This document shows positions 42,101 to 45,078 of a stretch of DNA of 45,078 bases, piece after piece (the first letter of the stretch is position 1; the number at the start of each line of letters is the position of its first letter). Under the pieces are notes generated by a model. The model was not told the origin of the DNA and ran no database searches. It was given only the letters and a program-made list of their open reading frames with translations. The DNA is from Methylobacterium segetis (GTDB lineage: Bacteria; Pseudomonadota; Alphaproteobacteria; Rhizobiales; Beijerinckiaceae). The position numbers and the translations under genes are program-made. The stretch is taken from assembly GCF_004348265.1 (NCBI RefSeq), contig NZ_SMNT01000031.1, forward strand, positions 1-45,078, read 5' to 3'.

Positions 42101-45047
42101 TGCCGGCACCACCACGAACGACGGCCTGATCGTCGGCGGCGCCACGGTCGCGGCCGGCAGCACCCTGACCACCAACAGCCGCATCGACGGCGGCATCAGC
42201 AATGCCGGCACCGTCAACGCCCGCGGCCAGGCCAACGGCAGCTTCGCCAATACCGGCACCCTCACCCTCACCGGCGGGCTCACCGGCCTCACCCGGCTCA
42301 CCAACGACGGCACCGTCGATCTGGGCACCAACAGCCTGACGATCGGCTCGCTCGCCGGCAGCACCGCCGCGGCCCTGATCCGCAACGGCAGAACCCTGAG
42401 CACCGGCGGCGACGGCACGAGCTCGGACTATGCCGGCCAGATCGCCGGCGGCGGCACCGCCCTGACGAAGCAGGGCGCCGGCACCTTCACGCTGTCGGGC
42501 AACAACACCTACGGCGGCGCCACGCAGATCCAGGCCGGCACGCTCGCGGTCTCGGCAACCGGCCTCATCAACGGCTCGTCGGCGATCCTCAACGACGCCG
42601 GCTTCCAGATCGCGGCCGGCGGCCAGGTGACCACCGCGACCCTGACCAACAACGCCAGCCTCACCAGCGCCGGGGCGCTCACCGCCTCCAGCGCCATCAC
42701 CAACAACGGCCGCTTCACGGTCTCGGACGGCACGCTCAACACGCCGAGCCTGACCAACGCGGCCGCCGCGACGCTCACCCAGACCGGCGGCACGATCGGC
42801 GCCGGGACCTTCACCAACGCGGCCACCGCCACCTTCACGCAGAGCGCCGGCGCGCTGAACACCGCGACCACGGTGAACAACGGCAGCTTCACCGCGGCCG
42901 GCCCGGTCGCGGCGACGACCTCCTTCACCAACAACGCGGCGCTCACGGCCACGGGCACGCTGACCACGCCGACCTTCGTCAACACCGGCACCGTCACCGG
43001 CCTGCTCACCCTCGCGGGCGTGGCGCAGATCACCAACACCGCCGGCGCCGTCCTGCGCGACGGCGTCAGCCTGCGCACGGCGGCGGGCGGCGCCACCCTC
43101 GACAATGCCGGCACGATCGGCTCCGGCGGCCTCGTCATCGACGTCGCCGCGGGCAGCCTCACCGCCAACAACACCTCGGGCCGGACCTTCAACGGCTACG
43201 TCTCCTCCGCGGCGGGCACGACGGCGACCTTCAACAACACCGCGACCGGGCGCTGGACCTACCAGGGCACCGGCAACCTCCTGGGCACCGACACGATCAA
43301 CAATGCCGGCCTGTTCGAGGTGAGCGCGGCCGGCGGCACGCTGAACGGGCTCGAGGCGTTCAACAACCAGGCCGGCGGCTCGGTGCTGCTCAACGCCAGC
43401 CTCGGCGGCCCGATCAGCAGCTTCAACAACGCCGGGACGGTGGGCATCCCGGGCACGGGCGGCTTCAACGGCTCGCTCGGGGCCTCCACCTTCAACAACC
43501 TGGGGACGGGCCGGATCAGCCTTCAGAACGGGCTGACCACGGACCGGCTGGCGCTGACGGGAAGCTATGCCGGCAGCGCCGGCTCGCGGATCGCCATCGA
43601 CGTCGACCTGTCGCGCACCGATGCCGGCCAGCGCGGCGACGTGCTGGCGATCGCGGGCGCGAACGGCGGCGCCAGCCTGCTCAGCCTGAACTACGTCAGC
43701 CCGCGGCTGGCCTTCTTCACCACGCCGATCCCGGTGGTGCAGGCGGGCGGCGGGGCGGGCCAGCTGCAGGTCGACCCGGCCACGCCGCTGCCGACGAGCG
43801 GGTTCATCACCTACGCCCTGCAGGCGAGCCCCGGCTCGGCCGGCTCCTACGAGATCGTCTCGCGGATCAACCCGGGCCAGGCGGCGGCCTCGGTCTCGGG
43901 CATCACCGGGATGATCACCTCGCTGAACGTGGGCTTCTTCCAGTCGATCAGCGCCTTCATCAGCGGCCCGGCCGAGCACCGGATCTGCACGGAGGCGTTC
44001 CGGGAGGCCAAGCTGTGCGAGCAGCAGGCCACCGGCAGCGTCGGGGTGACGAGCAGCGACAAGAGCTGGGCGCAGCTCAACCGGCAGGCGGCGGCCGCGC
44101 CGGTGGCGGCGGAGGCGGAGGTCTCGGGCATCCTGCCCGACACCTACGGGCTCGGCCTGTGGGCGCGCGGCTCGGGCGGCGAGACCACGATCCGCAGCGC
44201 CAGCACGGCGGATTTCGGCGGCGGGGCGACGCTGACGGGGCAGAACCGGACCCGGATCGGGTTTGCCGGGTTCCAGCTCGGGGGCGACGTGGCGGTCTTC
44301 AACATCGCCAACAGCGGCTACAACCTGCATCTGGGCCTGACGGGCGGCGAAGTCTACGCGGACGGGCGCGAGCTGGTGTCCTCGCAGGCCTCGGGCCAGT
44401 TCCGGGTGCCGTTCTTCGGGGCCTACGCGGCGGTGACGAGCGGCCCGTTCACCTCGGACGTGTCGTGGCGGCACGACTTCTACGAGGCGCGGATCAGCGA
44501 CGTGGCGGTGACGGCGCCGCAGGGGCGCCTGCCGATCGGGTCGGACACGATCGCGGCCTCGGCGGGCTACCGGTTCGACCTGCCGGGCCTGTTCGGGGGC
44601 GAGCAGGCCTACTTCCTGGAGCCGTCGGGCTCGATCAGCTACACCGAGACGCGGGTGGGGAGCCTGGCGGTGACGGGGGGCGTGCTGGGCTTCCAGCCGA
44701 TCGAGAGCATCCTGGGCCGGGTCGGGTTCCGGGTGGGCACGACGCTGGTGGCGGGCGAGGCGCTGGCGCTGCAGCCGTTTGCGACGGCGAGCGTGTGGAA
44801 CGAGTTTGCGGGCAACGCGGCCTCGCGCTTCATCCCGACGGCGAGCCTGGCGGCGGTTCAGCAGGGCAGTTCGGCGTTCTTCGTGCCGATCCTGACGAAC
44901 CGGATCGGGACGTTCGGCCAGGTGGGGGTAGGCATCACGGGCCAGCTTCTGGGCACGGACCTTCTGGGCTACGTGCGCGGCGACGTGCGGTTCGGCGAGC
45001 GGCTGGACGGCTACTCGATCAACGGCGGCATCCGCTACCCGTTCTAG
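33159..45047 (+). CDS. Giant autotransporter (type Va), PATR-repeat passenger and C-terminal beta-barrel
   Basis: A 3,962-residue protein. ATG 33159 follows GGGGG at 5 nt; a GTG at 33411 with AGGAG 5 nt upstream is an alternative that gives a normal signal peptide (RRKWQRVLLATAALIGG... cleaved after AAA, about residue 115 of the long form). The passenger is rich in Gly, Thr, Asn and Ala and contains at least eight autotransporter-associated repeats of the type TKxGxGTLxLTGxNTYxG. I saw only two cysteines, C-x9-C near residues 3611 and 3621, between passenger and barrel. The C-terminal barrel (about 3665-3962) ends in YPF, the usual outer-membrane terminal phenylalanine. It is probably an adhesin or biofilm protein. 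Both DNA and protein show large internal duplications (see repeats). Confidence 0.95.
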   Translation: MIVASRTDRPQVRPALRPLRRALDASTALVGIIVQPLQGPTVLHAAASPGMLRARMARLLTLAVEAPGSLLARLGALAPPRRSGVRPAARIGRRKWQRVLLATAALIGGASGAAAQSISWSGNAGNDWNEPANWIGGDVPDTAGEQAIFGSAGNRSPFFTRATTVDGITFAAGGSQYFISNNGFAVTFTSDIVSNSGEQFIYSNKGGVDVAFSANAGNITLISTSTPGGTSVVGTPGGGFRFDTNGQAGQAQIRFAEGGPLTVNTGASTTLNVGSLAGSGTVRFESGNQTLSVGGLNLSTVYSGVIGTGAGAATAGLTKVGVGTLVLTGDNTYGGGTTVSGGTLQVGGTVGGTVGGATGSLAAGSNVSVAGGATLALARTGTLAFGNNVSGAGAVTVLGGTAMGDLITLSGALTQTGGFTVANAANVALSGQIDPATGNAVTIAVTGGTFTNQNGGLISSVDGRGVSLGAGGTIDNQLGGTIRHTGTADNGVGNDAAVYSIGNLTLTNGGFITTTSTGASDGVTVLGTATITNTGTRNAGTLTGGLIQAANASGIAITGAGSSITNSGVIQGGTSPSFGYGVAFVGGTITNQGGGVITGTQGGVSASSGTATVDNNAGAGISGATGVRTTGAGTALAVTNAGNLVGTSNAINAGGTGAATITNLGTIGTGTLSADGQTYTSSGTGTAIVLSNGGTITNGSAAFSAAQNAASVINGATAIDVSSANAATIALNAGSATNGVIASSGAGARTVTVAGALNGDFNGGTGTGVVNFTLGAAGAMQRATFGDANDTFTYQGGTVGGVVDAGTGTDAFVSALGAGGMATLNQANLTNFESYAQQSGTLTLTGINPSNVRWDIQGGALNVAGTLSTSGVAVSASNGTILRVAPGGLITNTSGITINGSGAFTIVNAGTIRNTGDGSDVINTGARVTLLNTGAVTNTAFVAANANGAGSRIVNAQGGSLTGGSSTQYGIGANLGAGGTIDNYGTISGGATLAGGGGTLSGSTGITANLYAGSSTGTVLLGAGSTLSLYTGTGTTNVAGVTTTDPVTGATVILQNAGANPAATVGGISLGAGGVIALRGTGDNTSANGAAGALNMSAVASATTLNKQDSGTFVLTGGYGGALTTNVLAGRLIERVTGGVTSTVFGTGTVDIASGAVVELNGGFLQGVNTFTGAGRIEKTGAGEVRFGSGAGQTVIQQSVGGVIDVQAGLLRGSSSGNGIWTNNQGSLNIATGAIFDGIEGAIFVDGLTGNGTLQGGFGGVARTTTIGTGNSDASFGGIIQNAPLASRSSDDNQVGVLALTKLGTGTQTLSGTSTYSGATTISGGTLRGGAPNSFSANSAVTVNTNGTLDLGGFNEAIGSLAGAGTVTNSGAAATLSTGGLNQSPTFSGIIRNGAGTTALTKTGVGTLTLTGANTYTGATTISGGTLQIGDGTAGGDAGRIGQDAAGTVFSTVATTGGTLAFNRTIAANYTFGGTITGSGIVNQIGTGTTTLTGTNSAGNGQFTGTANVTAGTLAVNGVFGDTVGRTATINVNTAGTLHGSGTIAGSVVVGSGGIVSAGNSPGTMNVAGNYTLGMNSTSLFEMGSSGVVGGPNGASTSNDLINVGGNLTLGGTLQLVNTASPATPIVTGYYRLFNYNQNNAGGTLTGAFDTVTVASGSNAEVYATIPNQVNVLVRNGTQVTQFWDGGDATGGTTGDGGGTGTWTSNATNWTTRPGGEINDQWRSGVGIFGGTAGTVTVTGTQSVEGLQFGTTGYQVAGGSLNLTGNPFNASDPNSFITVDAGVSTTIASTLVGSATVGLTKLGDGTLVLTGNNGYSGGTVFSAGTLNVGSANAIGTTGPLAFTGGTLQYSAVNTTDYSARFSTAANQAYRIDTNGQAVTYATGLTSPGGSLTKLGAGTLTLTGASTYTGATTISAGTLRIGNGGTTGALAAASPVSVAGGATLELNRSGTLTFGNAVSGAGALTVRGATGANDLITLSGALRQTGGFTVADASNVTLSGSYVAAVAGDGILLNGGRFTNQGTVTVTGGPGSNAILTSTNVATTVVNAAGARIEGLGSAVIQNTSGVAGALTVDNAGLIKGDNFDGVTQHGTGALTVTNAGTGVIYGQNALNSGNGYGVGSDGGGVLTLTNAAGGKIVGQYGAVGSNAGDRITNAGTIASGSYDEATGVVTPGGVAGIQLRAGGAVTNQAGGVIRSGLGGVQVTSGTLTVDNAGTIAGGTNGSQSVGTGIATTLVNRAGGSVTGGGAGLYAGTGANQGNTISLVNAGSISATSGVGVGGAGGSGLFTIVNANGATIQGGGNTAFAQGIQLNGAAGSTVDNYGTIAAGSGTPNAINSTNNASTINLYAGSTVTGGIALGGGNDTVALYTGTGTANTNAVTLADPVLGGANTITLRAAGTFGAASFGAISLGGGSNTLSLRGTGDGTAANGVAGTLALGTVSGAGTFNKLDTGTWTLTGQTVAPLAGMTANVNGGTLAINGVFGDTATNSATVTVNTGGTLHGSGTVAGSVVVNNGGTVSAGNSPGTLTVAGNYTLNAGSTSLFELGASGVVGGASNDLINVGGNLTLGGTLTLVDTSTPANPLVSGSYRLFNYAQVNPAGTVSGSFATVNAAPGSTALVYTTIPTQVNVLLSNGGQSVQFWDGADTTGAAAGGQGGTGTWNATNTNWTTLPGGQINDQWRSGVGIFGGTAGTVTVAGTQNVQGLQFTVDGYRLTGGTINLAGDPVSTPTQSFINVDGGVSSRIETQLGGTAATIGLRKIGAGTLVLAGNNTFTGQTRISAGTLEVQGGQAIANQSAVLLDNVAGARLLVTNSETIGSLAGGGAAGGTVAIAAGQVLTTGADNSSTTFAGVIGGAGGLAKTGTGTFTLSAANTFTGGTLNQAGTLVLAAGGSLASGVTNNAGATFLNNGTVNADHANAGTSTNNGAINGNVGNTGTFTNTGSVAGRLTNAGGATNNGAINGGVTNTGTFANTAAGTVAGGLINNAGTTTNDGLIVGGATVAAGSTLTTNSRIDGGISNAGTVNARGQANGSFANTGTLTLTGGLTGLTRLTNDGTVDLGTNSLTIGSLAGSTAAALIRNGRTLSTGGDGTSSDYAGQIAGGGTALTKQGAGTFTLSGNNTYGGATQIQAGTLAVSATGLINGSSAILNDAGFQIAAGGQVTTATLTNNASLTSAGALTASSAITNNGRFTVSDGTLNTPSLTNAAAATLTQTGGTIGAGTFTNAATATFTQSAGALNTATTVNNGSFTAAGPVAATTSFTNNAALTATGTLTTPTFVNTGTVTGLLTLAGVAQITNTAGAVLRDGVSLRTAAGGATLDNAGTIGSGGLVIDVAAGSLTANNTSGRTFNGYVSSAAGTTATFNNTATGRWTYQGTGNLLGTDTINNAGLFEVSAAGGTLNGLEAFNNQAGGSVLLNASLGGPISSFNNAGTVGIPGTGGFNGSLGASTFNNLGTGRISLQNGLTTDRLALTGSYAGSAGSRIAIDVDLSRTDAGQRGDVLAIAGANGGASLLSLNYVSPRLAFFTTPIPVVQAGGGAGQLQVDPATPLPTSGFITYALQASPGSAGSYEIVSRINPGQAAASVSGITGMITSLNVGFFQSISAFISGPAEHRICTEAFREAKLCEQQATGSVGVTSSDKSWAQLNRQAAAAPVAAEAEVSGILPDTYGLGLWARGSGGETTIRSASTADFGGGATLTGQNRTRIGFAGFQLGGDVAVFNIANSGYNLHLGLTGGEVYADGRELVSSQASGQFRVPFFGAYAAVTSGPFTSDVSWRHDFYEARISDVAVTAPQGRLPIGSDTIAASAGYRFDLPGLFGGEQAYFLEPSGSISYTETRVGSLAVTGGVLGFQPIESILGRVGFRVGTTLVAGEALALQPFATASVWNEFAGNAASRFIPTASLAAVQQGSSAFFVPILTNRIGTFGQVGVGITGQLLGTDLLGYVRGDVRFGERLDGYSINGGIRYPF
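37681..38612 (+). repeat. Large duplicated module of the autotransporter, copy 1
   Basis: This 0.9-kb block lines up with 40561-41470: both run from CGGCACGCTCGCC through NGVFGDT, LFE, SNDLINVGGNLTLGGTL, YRLFNY, FWDG, WTT, INDQWRSGVGIFGGTAG to the next PATR repeat. The offset falls from 2880 at the start to 2864 near the end, so only small insertions and deletions separate them. Confidence 0.85.
38830..40535 (+). repeat. Second instance of the upstream passenger module
   Basis: Two further blocks repeat in the same order as in the first half: 34108-34460 matches 38830-39150 (SVAGGATL, GTL-FGN-VSGAGA, DLITLSGAL-QTGGFTV), and 36160-36515 matches 40187-40535 (NLYAGS, LYTGTGT, a DPV-G segment, ISLG-GG, LRGTGD). 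With the 37681/40561 pair this indicates one original super-module copied in tandem and then diverged. Confidence 0.7.
40561..41470 (+). repeat. Large duplicated module of the autotransporter, copy 2
   Basis: This is the second copy of the block at 37681-38612. It keeps the same motif order, with the INDQWRSGVGIFGGTAG stretch identical at protein level. High local identity suggests recent duplication or ongoing gene conversion. Confidence 0.85.
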
Positions 45048-45078
45048 GGCGCGTCTCGCGGACGCCGCCCCGGGCCGA

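Larger units (their letters stand above)
34108..42560 (+). repeat. Autotransporter-associated beta-strand repeats (PATR), eight clear copies
   Basis: Copies begin near 34108, 37059, 37360, 38557, 38832, 41420, 41725 and 42466. Each encodes a K-x-G-x-GT-x-x-L-(T/S/A)-G core, usually followed by NTYTGATTISGGTL-like residues and then by passenger beta-helix. Three degenerate copies lie near 36474, 37610 and 40492. In known autotransporters such repeats aid folding of long beta-helical passengers. Confidence 0.85.

Noticed and set aside
40176..44474. A 1,432-codon open frame on the minus strand across the autotransporter
   Set aside because: It lies wholly antisense to a well-supported gene, its composition is Arg/Ala/Glu/Gly-rich nonsense and it has no ribosome site. 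High GC removes stop codons from shadow frames.
33159..45047. CRISPR-like or phage-like repeats in the autotransporter
   Set aside because: The repeats are coding, irregularly spaced and explained by passenger beta-helix modules; no spacers or cas genes occur.

Overview
This window is very GC-rich (roughly 70% G+C) and carries a nearly complete type VI secretion system (T6SS) followed by envelope and surface genes. The codon bias, the IalB-family protein, the secreted caspase-like protein and the T6SS with kinase, phosphatase and FHA regulators suggest an alphaproteobacterium of the Hyphomicrobiales, perhaps Methylobacterium or a relative. That assignment is inference from gene content; nothing in the sequence fixes the species.

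Layout. (1) 1-463, minus: start of a gene with an IS1595-type transposase zinc ribbon, cut by the window edge. (2) 596-14977, minus, the left T6SS arm, read from right to left: vgrG, a small conserved T6SS-associated gene, tagH (FHA), then after a 331-bp gap with its own promoter-like sequence tssK, tssL, tssM, tagF, pppA and ppkA. (3) 15075-27333, plus, the right T6SS arm: a secreted OmpA-like protein, tssA, tssB, tssC, hcp, tssE, tssF, tssG, clpV and two small unrecognised genes. A minimal PAAR gene (27371-27664, minus) converges on the last of these. (4) 27985-32614, plus: a membrane-anchored M23 peptidase, a secreted caspase-fold protein with a long coiled coil, and an IalB-family protein. 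(5) 33159-45047, plus: one giant autotransporter (about 3,960 residues), preceded by an unusually AT-rich 544-bp leader region.

How the genes work together. TssK, F, G, E and A build the baseplate and coordinate tail assembly. TssL and TssM form the envelope complex. TssB/TssC form the contractile sheath around the Hcp tube, which is tipped by VgrG and PAAR, and ClpV recycles the sheath. PpkA, PppA, the FHA protein TagH and TagF form the threonine-phosphorylation and TagF post-translational switches. TssJ is not visible here. TssL itself carries a peptidoglycan-binding OmpA domain, and a second OmpA-like protein sits at the head of the right arm. Neither VgrG nor PAAR carries a toxin domain, so the effectors are either the small unknown genes or lie elsewhere.

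Most unusual features: a 14-bp tandem repeat before tssM that creates a chain of tiny ORFs, each stop overlapping the next start; strong perfect hairpins in most of the wider spacers of both T6SS arms; a large inverted repeat between the PAAR and M23 genes; and the giant autotransporter, with internally duplicated modules, two signal-sequence-like segments and a palindrome abutting its likely promoter. No tRNA, rRNA or CRISPR array was seen.
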